The notes under the pieces were generated by a model that saw nothing but the letters and a program-made list of their open reading frames with translations, was not told where the DNA came from and searched no databases. A stretch of DNA of 64,000 nucleotides from Pedobacter suwonensis. Lineage in GTDB: Bacteria > Bacteroidota > Bacteroidia > Sphingobacteriales > Sphingobacteriaceae. Each line of letters begins with the position of its first letter. Position 1 is the first letter of the stretch. The stretch spans positions 186,001-250,000 of the forward strand of contig NZ_FOJM01000002.1 in the NCBI RefSeq assembly GCF_900111825.1. Reading direction: 5' to 3'. A program made the position numbers and the translations under genes. This document shows positions 28,529 through 36,480 of the stretch, piece by piece.

Positions 28529-29470
28529 TCAACTATTCTGACTGGCAACAAACTGCTCGAACCAGGAAAACTTATCAGCAATGATCCTGGTTTTTTCCTT
28601 TTGAAGATGCAACAAGAAAGCGGCTGCTACTGGCGAAAAGGACTTGTTTTTTAACCAAATCATGTTCCAGACTGAACTGAGCGGCAAACCTTTTACAGGA
28701 ATAATACATAACTCGCCATTTAGGAGTTCGTTTTTGATGCCAATCAGTGGCATAATAGAATAACCAAGACCGGCCACAACTGCTTGTTTTACGGCTTCAT
28801 TTGAAGTAAGTTCCATTTTTTTCTTCACATTGAGGTTATGCTTGGAAATGTATCGTTCCATCGTATACCTTGTGCCTGAGCCTTGTTCCCTGTAGATGAT
28901 AGGAAGCGTTTCAAGCACTTCGTAGGTATTGGCCTTAACTGGCTGGGGTTCCCGTCCGGATCCGACAAGATAAAGTTTGTTCTGCATAAGCTCTATGGAC
29001 TCTACCACAAGTTTCTCCGGCAATACAGAGACTAAGGAAAAATCGACCTCGTTTTTTTCGAGACTTTCTATTACCCTGGCCTTATTGGTCACATCAAGCA
29101 CAAGTTCTATACCCTGGTGCTGTTTCAGAAAATCTGACAGAAAATAAGGGATTACATATTTACCTGTAGACACTACCGAGAGCTTGAGCCTGCCGCTTAG
29201 CTGACCTTTATAAGCCATAGTCTTGTAATTAATCGCATAAACTTCCCCAAGTATTTTTTCTGCAGCAATGGCAATCTCAGCTCCGAAGTCGGTTACATAT
29301 AATTGCCTTCCCATTACTTCTGTGAGTGGGATATTAAACTGGTCTTGCAGATTTTTTAATTGTATGGATACGGCCGGCTGTGTAAGATGGAGTTCCTGAG
29401 CGGCTTTGGTAATGCTTTTGGTTTGAGTAATTTTCAGAAATATCTGAAGCTGATGCAACGTATAATTCAT
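28529..29470 (-). CDS. LysR-type transcriptional regulator, CbbR-like
   Basis: A 313-residue LysR protein. The N-terminal winged helix-turn-helix (residues 3-62) has L-H-Q-L-Q-I-F-L-K-I and S-I-T-K-A-A-Q-E-L-H-L-T-Q-P-A-V-S. The effector domain (about 90-295) has the usual two-lobed substrate-binding-protein pattern. Its sequence style resembles CbbR/CysB-like regulators that often control CO2-related genes. It is convergent with the dab operon and divergent from an isocitrate dehydrogenase gene 88 bp away. LysR proteins usually control their divergent neighbour, and control of dab as well is inferred from position. The effector is unknown. Confidence 0.93.
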   Translation of the reverse strand: MNYTLHQLQIFLKITQTKSITKAAQELHLTQPAVSIQLKNLQDQFNIPLTEVMGRQLYVTDFGAEIAIAAEKILGEVYAINYKTMAYKGQLSGRLKLSVVSTGKYVIPYFLSDFLKQHQGIELVLDVTNKARVIESLEKNEVDFSLVSVLPEKLVVESIELMQNKLYLVGSGREPQPVKANTYEVLETLPIIYREQGSGTRYTMERYISKHNLNVKKKMELTSNEAVKQAVVAGLGYSIMPLIGIKNELLNGELCIIPVKGLPLSSVWNMIWLKNKSFSPVAAAFLLHLQKEKTRIIADKFSWFEQFVASQNS

Positions 29471-29558
29471 AAAATAATTTTATGTTTTCTATCGCAAATA
29501 TAAATGAAAATATATGAAAATTAGACTTCAACTTTGCATCAGAAAATAATTTAATCTT
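29471..29558. promoter_or_regulatory. Divergent lysR/icd regulatory region
   Basis: This 88-bp region holds overlapping signals. On the minus strand TATATTTG (29502-29495) matches TAnnTTTG exactly, 24 bp from the lysR start. On the plus strand CAACTTTG (29529-29536) is a near match for the isocitrate dehydrogenase gene. Between them lie two direct copies of ATGAAAAT (29504-29511 and 29514-29521) exactly 10 bp apart, one helical turn, a plausible binding site for the regulator. Confidence 0.45.
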
Positions 29559-30995
29559 ATGACAAGAATCGCAATTGCAAAGGGTGACGGTATCGGCCCC
29601 GAGATAGTGGAGGCAACACTTTCCATTTTACGAGCATCAGGAGCCGAAATCCAAATGGATTATGTTGATATTGGTGAAAAGGTGTACTTAAATGGTAACT
29701 CCTCTGGTATTGATGCTGCAGCCTGGGAAATCATCAGAAAGAATAAAATATTTTTAAAAGGCCCCGTCACCACTCCACAAGGCGGTGGATATAAAAGTAT
29801 AAATGTAAGTACCAGAAAGTTCCTCGGCCTTTATGCCAATGTAAGACCATGCGTAAGTCATTACCCCTTTATCGAAACCAAGCATCCCGAAATGAATGTG
29901 GTGATTGTAAGAGAAAATGAAGAGGATCTATATGCAGGTATTGAGCATCAACAGACCGATGAAGTTATCCAGTGCCTTAAACTCATCAGTCGCCCTGGTT
30001 GCGAAAAGATAGTGAGATACGCTTTTGAATATGCTTTGCAAAACAACAAAAAGAAAGTGACATGCTTTACCAAAGATAACATCATGAAACAAACCGACGG
30101 AATGTTCCGCCAGGTGTTTAATGAGATCGGAAACGAATATCCTGATATAGAAAAAGAACACTGGATTGTGGATATCGGTGCAGCTAAGCTGGCAGATACA
30201 CCAGAATGTTTTGAAGCGATTGTGATGCAAAATCTATATGGAGATATCTTAAGTGATGTTGCGGCACAGATTACCGGATCCGTTGGCCTCGGCGGTTCTG
30301 CTAATATCGGTGAATCTTGCGCAATGTTCGAAGCCATTCATGGTTCTGCACCTACAATTGCGGGACAGGATGTAGCAAATCCCTCGGGCCTGATTCACGG
30401 TGCAATAATGATGCTAAACCATATTGGGCAGGCTCCAGCGGCAGAAAAAATCCATAATGCCTGGCTTAAAACGATTGAAGATGGTGTGCATACACAAGAT
30501 ATTTATAAACCGGGAAAGAGTAGTATCCTTGTAGGTACCAAAGCATTTGCCAGTGCGGTGATAAACAATCTCGGCCTAAAGCCTTCAATACTTCAACCAG
30601 TTTCCTACACAGGCAGTTCGGCACTTAAACTTCCAAAATACGTGAGAAAGCCTCAGAAGACTAAAGAACTTAAGGGAATAGATCTCTTTTTTCATTGGAC
30701 AGGCAACAGCCCGGATGCGCTTGCAGCGAAACTTAAAACGATCGAGACAGCAGGAATTGAACTTTCGATGATTACCAATAGGGGAATTAAGGTTTGGCCT
30801 GGTGGATTTCCGGAAACTTTCTGCACTGATCACTGGAGATGCCGGTTCATGCCAGCCAGAGATACCTTTATTGACCAGAGAAAAATTATTGGCCTGTTTC
30901 TTACTGCTACTTTGGCTGGACTTGAGGTGATCAAAAGCGAAAACCTGTATGCCTTTGACGGTGTAGATGCATTTTCTCTTGGCCAGGGACAGTAG
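29559..30995 (+). CDS. icd: NADP-dependent isocitrate dehydrogenase, long (Thermus/Rickettsia) type
   Basis: A 478-residue member of the isocitrate/isopropylmalate dehydrogenase family. Substrate residues are in S-T-R-K-F-L-G-L-Y-A-N-V-R-P (about 86-99), catalytic R-E-N-E-E-D-L-Y-A-G at about 124-133, metal ligands in G-D-I-L-S-D-V-A, and the nucleotide loop in G-S-A-P-T-I-A-G-Q. An extra C-terminal domain of about 125 residues (from about 350, with F-F-H-W-T-G and I-K-V-W-P-G) matches the extension seen in Thermus and Rickettsia enzymes. It makes 2-oxoglutarate and CO2 from isocitrate, or the reverse at high CO2. Divergence from a CbbR-like regulator next to dab genes suggests control by carbon status. 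Confidence 0.9.
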   Translation: MTRIAIAKGDGIGPEIVEATLSILRASGAEIQMDYVDIGEKVYLNGNSSGIDAAAWEIIRKNKIFLKGPVTTPQGGGYKSINVSTRKFLGLYANVRPCVSHYPFIETKHPEMNVVIVRENEEDLYAGIEHQQTDEVIQCLKLISRPGCEKIVRYAFEYALQNNKKKVTCFTKDNIMKQTDGMFRQVFNEIGNEYPDIEKEHWIVDIGAAKLADTPECFEAIVMQNLYGDILSDVAAQITGSVGLGGSANIGESCAMFEAIHGSAPTIAGQDVANPSGLIHGAIMMLNHIGQAPAAEKIHNAWLKTIEDGVHTQDIYKPGKSSILVGTKAFASAVINNLGLKPSILQPVSYTGSSALKLPKYVRKPQKTKELKGIDLFFHWTGNSPDALAAKLKTIETAGIELSMITNRGIKVWPGGFPETFCTDHWRCRFMPARDTFIDQRKIIGLFLTATLAGLEVIKSENLYAFDGVDAFSLGQGQ

Positions 30996-31188
30996 CTAAC
31001 CTAATCACATTACCGTTTTTAAAAAATTAAAGCTACGATCACTTGAGCATCGGATCAGCGAACAAGAAACAGTTACCGGTTGCTATCTTCAAACTTTAGC
31101 AATCTATTAAAACAAACCCTTGTGCAAGGCATAGTTCTGGTGAACACCTAGTAAATAAAAACTAACCAATATCAAATTTTAAAATAAT

Positions 31189-31461
31189 ATGCAACACAAC
31201 AATCAGTTTACACTTATCCAGGGAAAGTTTACCGTGGAAGACGCAAAATCAATTTTATTCAACTTTTATAATACCAAAATTAATTTCCATAATTTGCAGC
31301 TTATCGCAATTCATGAAGGTAAACCAGGAGACGCCAGGGAGATTGAGCAAAAAGTTTCTGCACTAAAACAGATGAAACAGGAAATCTCTTCACTATCGTC
31401 GGCACCAGACTTTGCCAACCAGTTGCTGGAAATCGAAGGTCATATTACTATAAAACGATAG
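31189..31461 (+). CDS. Small protein of unknown function, 90 residues
   Basis: A 90-residue soluble protein with no signal peptide or membrane segment. It is predicted mostly helical (F-T-V-E-D-A-K-S-I-L and I-E-Q-K-V-S-A-L-K-Q-M-K-Q-E-I). It lies 193 bp after the isocitrate dehydrogenase gene on the same strand and has ordinary codon use for this window. I do not recognise it. Its position suggests it belongs to the carbon island, but a separate promoter is possible. Confidence 0.65.
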   Translation: MQHNNQFTLIQGKFTVEDAKSILFNFYNTKINFHNLQLIAIHEGKPGDAREIEQKVSALKQMKQEISSLSSAPDFANQLLEIEGHITIKR

Positions 31462-31611
31462 TAAGTTGGTGTTGGCCATTATTCAAAAAGAAATCTGCAT
31501 TATTTAGCTCATCTTACATAAAATCGAAGTGCCAGATTTTCACCAACAATTCAAACAGCAAATTTTTATCGGGTCAACCTCTGCTTAAGATGGTGTTTTG
31601 ACCAGGATTAA

Positions 31612-31651
31612 CCAGTTCAGTATAGATCATGATTACCTTGCTGAACTGGTA
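31612..31651. repeat. Inverted repeat between convergent genes
   Basis: A perfect 10-bp inverted repeat (31612-31621 and 31642-31651) with a 20-nt loop lies between convergent genes, where a bidirectional terminator would be expected. No T tract follows on either side, so terminator function is uncertain. Confidence 0.4.
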
Positions 31652-31671
31652 AATCGCCACCCTGTCATCAT

Positions 31672-32745
31672 CTAAAATCTTTTCTTTAACCAATTAATCA
31701 TAAGCTTCATGGCTACATCTGAAAAGCCGGCTTTAATCTTAGGAATTTCAGCCTGGTTACAGGTAACACAGGGTAAAAACAAATGATTTAAATTGGGAAT
31801 CAGCATCGTTTCTACATCGCTATTTCCACCCTGCCGCGTATATTCCTTCCAGTGCTGCAGGTTTTCCTTTCCGGCCACCATGAGGTCACGGTCACCATTT
31901 AAAGCCAATACAGGCACCTTGATCTGTGCAAGTGTTTTTACCGCATTATATTGAATAAAAAAACGGTACCAGGAACTTGTAGCCATTTTCAGGTAGCTGT
32001 AAATCGGAAAGCGGAAGTGATCAAAAGGTTGGTTTAACGTTTTGAAATAAGCATCATCTTTTACCTTCCACAGGTTATAGGTTTCATTTAATTTTGCCTC
32101 CATATTGGCGGAATCTGCATATTTATAGGCCGTTTGAAACATCAGTTCATTGATCTGGTTAGAACGGGCTTTATCGTAATCGGGCAGCTGGGCGTTTGCA
32201 ACCAGATCTCGGTTTTGCCTGATCAAAGCATCCAGTCCGTTGGAAGCCAGCCCGGCAATACTAATCAAAAAAGCGACTTGTTTGCTATTTGACGCTGCAA
32301 TGCTGATGGCAATGCCCCCTTCACTATGTCCCAGCAAACCGATCTTTTTGGCGTTAATTTCTTTACGGCCGCATAGATAGGCTACCGCAGCAAGGGCGTC
32401 ATTGGCAAAATCGAGTGTCGTGGCCTTTTCGTACACACCGGTGGTTTTACCAACCCCCCGATCATCAAGCCGGAGTACGGCATAACCGTTTTTGGATAAC
32501 CCATCTGCAATATCCTGGAATATCTTGTGCCCACCCATGGTACCATCACGATCTTGTTTTCCCGTACCGGAAACTACTACTATAGCCGTAAATGAACCCT
32601 TGCCCGATGGAATGGTTAAGGTTCCACCGTAAGTGATGCTGTCTTTTGCCGAACTAAAGAGTACGTCTTCTGAACGATAACTTTGCGCATATGTAAAATG
32701 ACCAAATAACAACAGCACGAATAAGGAGATGATTTTTTCTTCCAT
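31672..32745 (-). CDS. Secreted alpha/beta hydrolase
   Basis: A 357-residue alpha/beta-hydrolase with a signal peptide ending A-Q (about residue 21). The nucleophile is Ser141 in L-G-H-S-E-G-G, the acid is probably Asp285 or Asp287 in N-G-D-R-D, and the base is His321 in L-N-H-L-F-L. An oxyanion segment is suggested by V-V-S-G-T-G-K-Q-D. A C-V-T-C pair (326, 329) lies five residues after the catalytic His. The start codon overlaps the stop of the upstream TlpA-like gene by one base. The family includes esterases and peptidases; the substrate is not evident. It is the last gene of the second SusC/D unit. Confidence 0.88.
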   Translation of the reverse strand: MEEKIISLFVLLLFGHFTYAQSYRSEDVLFSSAKDSITYGGTLTIPSGKGSFTAIVVVSGTGKQDRDGTMGGHKIFQDIADGLSKNGYAVLRLDDRGVGKTTGVYEKATTLDFANDALAAVAYLCGRKEINAKKIGLLGHSEGGIAISIAASNSKQVAFLISIAGLASNGLDALIRQNRDLVANAQLPDYDKARSNQINELMFQTAYKYADSANMEAKLNETYNLWKVKDDAYFKTLNQPFDHFRFPIYSYLKMATSSWYRFFIQYNAVKTLAQIKVPVLALNGDRDLMVAGKENLQHWKEYTRQGGNSDVETMLIPNLNHLFLPCVTCNQAEIPKIKAGFSDVAMKLMINWLKKRF

Positions 32746-34727
32746 TAGTTTGCGCTTTTGGTCAGTTCAATCAGGCTTGAAATTTCATCGGCCAGGGCAG
32801 TCGCGCTCCCCCCGTAGCCAATGGAAATAAACCTTAAATAGCCGTTTCGATCAATGATCAGCTTTTGCGGAATCCCCGAAATACTGAAGGTTTTGGCTAT
32901 ACGGCTAAATACTTCATCATTGGTTTTAGCACCTTCGGTCTGGTTATCAAACAAAACCTTAAAGGGATATTGATTATCTTTGATGTATTTAGCTACTTCT
33001 GCCTGGAAGCCGGCTTTATATTCTTCAGTATCCACAAAAAGGAAAACCACATCCGGATCGTTTTTATACTTCTCTACGGCCAGTTTCATACCTGGGAAAG
33101 AAGCTTTACAGGGTACACACCAGGTGGCCCAAAAGTCCATTACAACCGTTTTTCCCTTAAGCCCGGCCAGGGTAACCGTATTTCCTTTCAGATCTTTCAT
33201 GCTCCATGCAGGCATTTCCTTTTTAATCATCCTGGCTTTTAGTTCTTCCTGATTTTTCTGCAGATCTGCAGGATTTTTAAGTGATTCTACATAAGCCTCA
33301 AAGCCGGCAGCTGATTTTTTGCGTTTGATGTATAAAGCTTTAAGCATGGCCGTCATTTCAGTAGAACTTTGATTTTCGAACATGCTTTTGATCAGCAGTT
33401 TTTCGAGTTCAGCACTTTTACCCAGTTTTTGAAGGGCAATGGCCTGCTCATTATTGATCGCAGCCTGCTTATAATGTTGAATTTGTTGTGCCTCTTGTGT
33501 AATGCGAAGCGCCTGAGCATAAAGACCAGCCTTATTAAGTAAACCAGCGTATACCCTTGACACATTAAGTACAAAAAGCCGCTGATATTCTTTCTGCCAT
33601 TCTATTGGCGAGAGGTAGGCCATACTTTCAGGCCGATGCGATTTAAAGTATTCAAATCTTTTCACCAGCAGATCAGAATATTCCTTTAAGCGATTGAGAT
33701 TCCCTTTGTCATAAGGAATCTGGATCAGCTTATAATATACATTTGGCAGCGCTTCGAACGATAAAGAATCTACATAATGCGCTACTTCATTGCCATTCGG
33801 ATGTTGCATGGCACCAAACACCATGATATTTTGATAAACCATGCCATAACTGATGCGATTCTGGGCATCTATTTCCGGGCTGCTTAGATATTCGGGGAAA
33901 TCTTCCAGAAACTTTTCTGAAGCAGCTAAAATTGTAGCTATATCACGGCTTTGTCCAATATTTTTATAGGCAGTTATTCGGGCGAGGCTTCCTTTTGGAA
34001 AACGTTGTGCCCAGACTTTTTCAATAGAATCAGCCAGATTTTTATCATTTAAAAGATATTGTGCTATCCGGCGTCCATTGAACAAGTCCAGTTCACTAGC
34101 CTCAGGCCTTTTCAAGTAAGCCATTACCCGCTGTAAACGCGGCGTTGCACTATCTTTATAAGTGTTTTTTAGTGCTGAAGCGTAGGGGTAAGCCAGCATA
34201 GACTTTGATGGCTGATTGTAACTGATTTCCTGGTTAAGCCAATGATAGGTAGCCGAATCGCTGATGCCTTCAAATTTGATATAATTTGGGATATCCATGC
34301 CATATTTTGGTGAACGGGCCATGCCCCAACCGGCATAGCCACCCGGAGCAATCAGCCCTTTACGCTTAGCGTCAGATAACATCACAAAATAGCCCTGGTC
34401 CTGATTGTTATCAATCTGGTCTCCGGAAGTGAATTTAAAACCCAAAAAACCGCAATCTGCGGGCACATTAAAGGTGGCCTTCCAAAGGTTTTGCACGCTT
34501 TCCAATTTTAGGTCAGCAGCTTTCCATTTGTAATTAATATACTGGTAAACAACTGCACTTACCTGCTTTTTACCCGATAATACGGTCTGCGAAGCATCGT
34601 AAGTAATGGTTAAAGCCTTACCACTTTCAGGCCTTTCAGGAGATACCTTAAAAGCTGCCGGAGATTGCGCAAAAACAGCAAGGGAGAACGCCAGTAAAAT
34701 GTGCAGAAACAGGATTTTTTTTAACAT
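32745..34727 (-). CDS. Large TlpA-like thioredoxin-fold protein
   Basis: A 660-residue periplasmic protein with a signal peptide (ending V-F-A-Q, about residue 21). It has an N-terminal Ig-like beta-sandwich (about 25-120, with L-T-I-T-Y-D-A), a long helical TPR-like middle (about 170-490), and a C-terminal thioredoxin domain (about 505-655). The active site is W-C-V-P-C (Cys537, Cys540), with G-I-P-Q as the cis-Pro loop. It resembles the 466-residue protein at 14597-15997 but has an added N-terminal domain. It is expected to act as a thiol-disulfide oxidoreductase, and it is translationally coupled to the hydrolase gene downstream. Confidence 0.88.
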   Translation of the reverse strand: MLKKILFLHILLAFSLAVFAQSPAAFKVSPERPESGKALTITYDASQTVLSGKKQVSAVVYQYINYKWKAADLKLESVQNLWKATFNVPADCGFLGFKFTSGDQIDNNQDQGYFVMLSDAKRKGLIAPGGYAGWGMARSPKYGMDIPNYIKFEGISDSATYHWLNQEISYNQPSKSMLAYPYASALKNTYKDSATPRLQRVMAYLKRPEASELDLFNGRRIAQYLLNDKNLADSIEKVWAQRFPKGSLARITAYKNIGQSRDIATILAASEKFLEDFPEYLSSPEIDAQNRISYGMVYQNIMVFGAMQHPNGNEVAHYVDSLSFEALPNVYYKLIQIPYDKGNLNRLKEYSDLLVKRFEYFKSHRPESMAYLSPIEWQKEYQRLFVLNVSRVYAGLLNKAGLYAQALRITQEAQQIQHYKQAAINNEQAIALQKLGKSAELEKLLIKSMFENQSSTEMTAMLKALYIKRKKSAAGFEAYVESLKNPADLQKNQEELKARMIKKEMPAWSMKDLKGNTVTLAGLKGKTVVMDFWATWCVPCKASFPGMKLAVEKYKNDPDVVFLFVDTEEYKAGFQAEVAKYIKDNQYPFKVLFDNQTEGAKTNDEVFSRIAKTFSISGIPQKLIIDRNGYLRFISIGYGGSATALADEISSLIELTKSAN

Positions 34728-34847
34728 GTTTTTTAATTAAGTGAGATTTTACTATGGGTATAAATGTCATCCTGAGGGATAATTTATTTTATAAAAATCA
34801 ATATAAATGACAGTAGGTTTTAATGGAAATAAATCTTTTTGAGGAAT

Positions 34848-34944
34848 CGTCATTGCGAGAAGGCTTTTCCAGCCGACGAAGCAATCTTTATAGCAAGAAT
34901 TTCTAGCATGATAGATTGCTTCGTCGTTTTTCCCCGCAATGACG
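34848..34944. repeat. Nested palindromic intergenic repeat
   Basis: Outer 10-bp arms (34848-34857 / 34935-34944) and perfect inner 14-bp arms (34874-34887 / 34913-34926) make a nested hairpin of 97 bp. Motifs of the form CGTCATTGCGAG and AGATTGCTTCGTCG are common in dispersed intergenic repeats of many bacteria, including Bacteroidota. Confidence 0.75.
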
Positions 34945-34974
34945 CCTTTTTTTGGATGCTGTCAATGGTAGTTT

Positions 34975-35014
34975 GTCGAAAGACGCAATTTTAATTTTTA
35001 TAAGGCGTTTCGAC
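34975..35014. repeat. Second intergenic inverted repeat
   Basis: Arms 34975-34986 and 35005-35014 are complementary apart from a small bulge. The following TTTCGACAGGCTCAACATGACA-like tail is a common form of dispersed Bacteroidota repeat. Confidence 0.55.
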
Positions 35015-35069
35015 AGGCTCAACATGACAAATCAGATTCAAAATTACATCCTCATATCAATTATAATAA

Positions 35070-36467
35070 TTATGGGTTGGGTTCCAGTTCAGGATTTAAG
35101 GAACGGAAATATTCAGCAATTGGAAATACATATCGGTTACTGTTTGGTGCCAGCGAATACGTGGTGCCGTTAAATACACGTGTGTAAGTTCGCTGAAAAT
35201 TCGTTTGATTATTTAACCTGCGCATATCCCACCAGCGAAGCGAAATACCAAAAAATTCACGGCGGCGCTCGTCAATCACCTTGTTTAGGGCATCATTGGC
35301 ATCAGTGGCCGTCAAAGGTGTATAATCTGCGGTTTTAAATCTTTTAATCCGAAGGTTGTTTACCCAGATCATTGCATTCGTCGCATCATTGGCACGTGCA
35401 TAAGCTTCAGCACGGATCAGCATCATCTCCGGCACAGAAGGACCTTCATTGCGGGTCTCTCCTATGGCACGTTCTTTGGTATAAACCCTGCCGGTCAAGC
35501 TGGAGGATATCGTTGCTGCAGGCGTGGTAAATAAAGCGTAACGCTGATCTTTAGTGCCTAGTAAATTGAACCACTCGTCACTAGGTTTTAATACCGTAGG
35601 AAAAAAGTTTAAAGAACTGTTAACCGGTACTTTGGATAACAGAATTTCAGGATCTGTGATTCTTCTAGGATAATTTGTACTGGTCACGGTTGTGATCGTT
35701 GACAAATCGTTCAGGGTACTTCTCAATTTAAGGGCTTCATCTGCATATTTGCCAGCATTTGCATAATCGTTCATCATCAGGTAACAACGGGCCAGCTCGC
35801 CATAGGCGGAAGCTTTTGAAGGAAGGGTATTATAGGCTTGCGTTTCTGGAAGCGCCGGAAGTGCTTTAGCAAGGTCACTAATGATCTGGTTATACACCTC
35901 TTGTACGGAGGCACGGTTTAGCTTCTGACTCAGGGTTTGTACCAGGATTAAGGGTACACCCAGATCGGTTCCGGCCGTTGCGGCATTGTAGGGTTTAGCA
36001 TAGGTATTTACCAGGTTCAGGTAGGTATCTGCACGGTGTACCAGTGCCTCAGCAGTTAAAGCATCTTTATCTGCCTGGGCGCCGTCACTGCCGGGCAATT
36101 CGTTAATGATGGTATTACAGTTCAAAACATTATTGTACAGACGGATCCAGTTTGGATCTTGTTCAATATTTGATCCTAAAGGATAGATCACCGGCTGCCA
36201 GGTATAGCTGGCTACAAGATAATTGTAATTCAGCGATCCTGAAAGTGCTGTTTGTTGCGCCGCATCATTAAGATTGATATCCGAAGAAGCGAAATCAGAC
36301 AGGTTAGCTACCGTTTCAAAATTGGAAGTATTGTTTAACAGATAACGGTAATTGATGGTTTGGTTGGGTACCAGCTGTCCCTGGGTTTTAATATCAACAA
36401 ACTTCTTACATCCGGCCAATGTGGCAGTAGCTAAAAGAAAAGTAAGGATTTTATATTTTGGATTCAT
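35070..36467 (-). CDS. SusD/RagB-type nutrient-binding lipoprotein
   Basis: A 465-residue surface lipoprotein with lipobox Cys20 (T-L-A-G-C-K-K-F-V-D-I). SusD features include the helical repeat region (A-L-T-A-E-A-L-V-H-R-A-D-T-Y-L-N-L-V) and the C-terminal M-L-I-R-A-E-A-Y-A-R and R-R-R-E-F-F-G-I-S-L-R-W-W-D-M-R-R motifs. It pairs with the SusC gene 13 bp upstream on the same strand. The ligand is unknown. Confidence 0.95.
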   Translation of the reverse strand: MNPKYKILTFLLATATLAGCKKFVDIKTQGQLVPNQTINYRYLLNNTSNFETVANLSDFASSDINLNDAAQQTALSGSLNYNYLVASYTWQPVIYPLGSNIEQDPNWIRLYNNVLNCNTIINELPGSDGAQADKDALTAEALVHRADTYLNLVNTYAKPYNAATAGTDLGVPLILVQTLSQKLNRASVQEVYNQIISDLAKALPALPETQAYNTLPSKASAYGELARCYLMMNDYANAGKYADEALKLRSTLNDLSTITTVTSTNYPRRITDPEILLSKVPVNSSLNFFPTVLKPSDEWFNLLGTKDQRYALFTTPAATISSSLTGRVYTKERAIGETRNEGPSVPEMMLIRAEAYARANDATNAMIWVNNLRIKRFKTADYTPLTATDANDALNKVIDERRREFFGISLRWWDMRRLNNQTNFQRTYTRVFNGTTYSLAPNSNRYVFPIAEYFRSLNPELEPNP

Positions 36468-36480
36468 TATCGTTTTTTGG

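Larger units (their letters stand above)
34728..35069. other. Repeat-rich gap between SusD and TlpA-like genes
   Basis: This 342-bp gap lies inside a minus-strand run of genes. It contains three fragments of intergenic repeat type: TGTCATCCTGAG at 34765-34776, the large palindrome at 34848-34944, and an inverted repeat with a TTTCGACAGGCTC tail at 34975-35030. It has no gene. The structures could separate expression of SusC/D from the two downstream genes. Confidence 0.6.

Noticed and set aside
29928..30337. Minus-strand frames of 100 and 129 residues inside the isocitrate dehydrogenase gene
   Set aside because: The plus-strand frame has full-length family motifs, and the antisense frames have Cys- and Ile-rich composition typical of shadow frames.
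34848..34944. Palindromic repeat as a CRISPR unit
   Set aside because: It is a single nested palindrome with no regularly spaced repeat-spacer pattern and no cas genes in the window.
34728..35069. Insertion sequence remnant
   Set aside because: No transposase frame or terminal inverted repeats with a target duplication were seen; the hairpins fit short dispersed repeats better.
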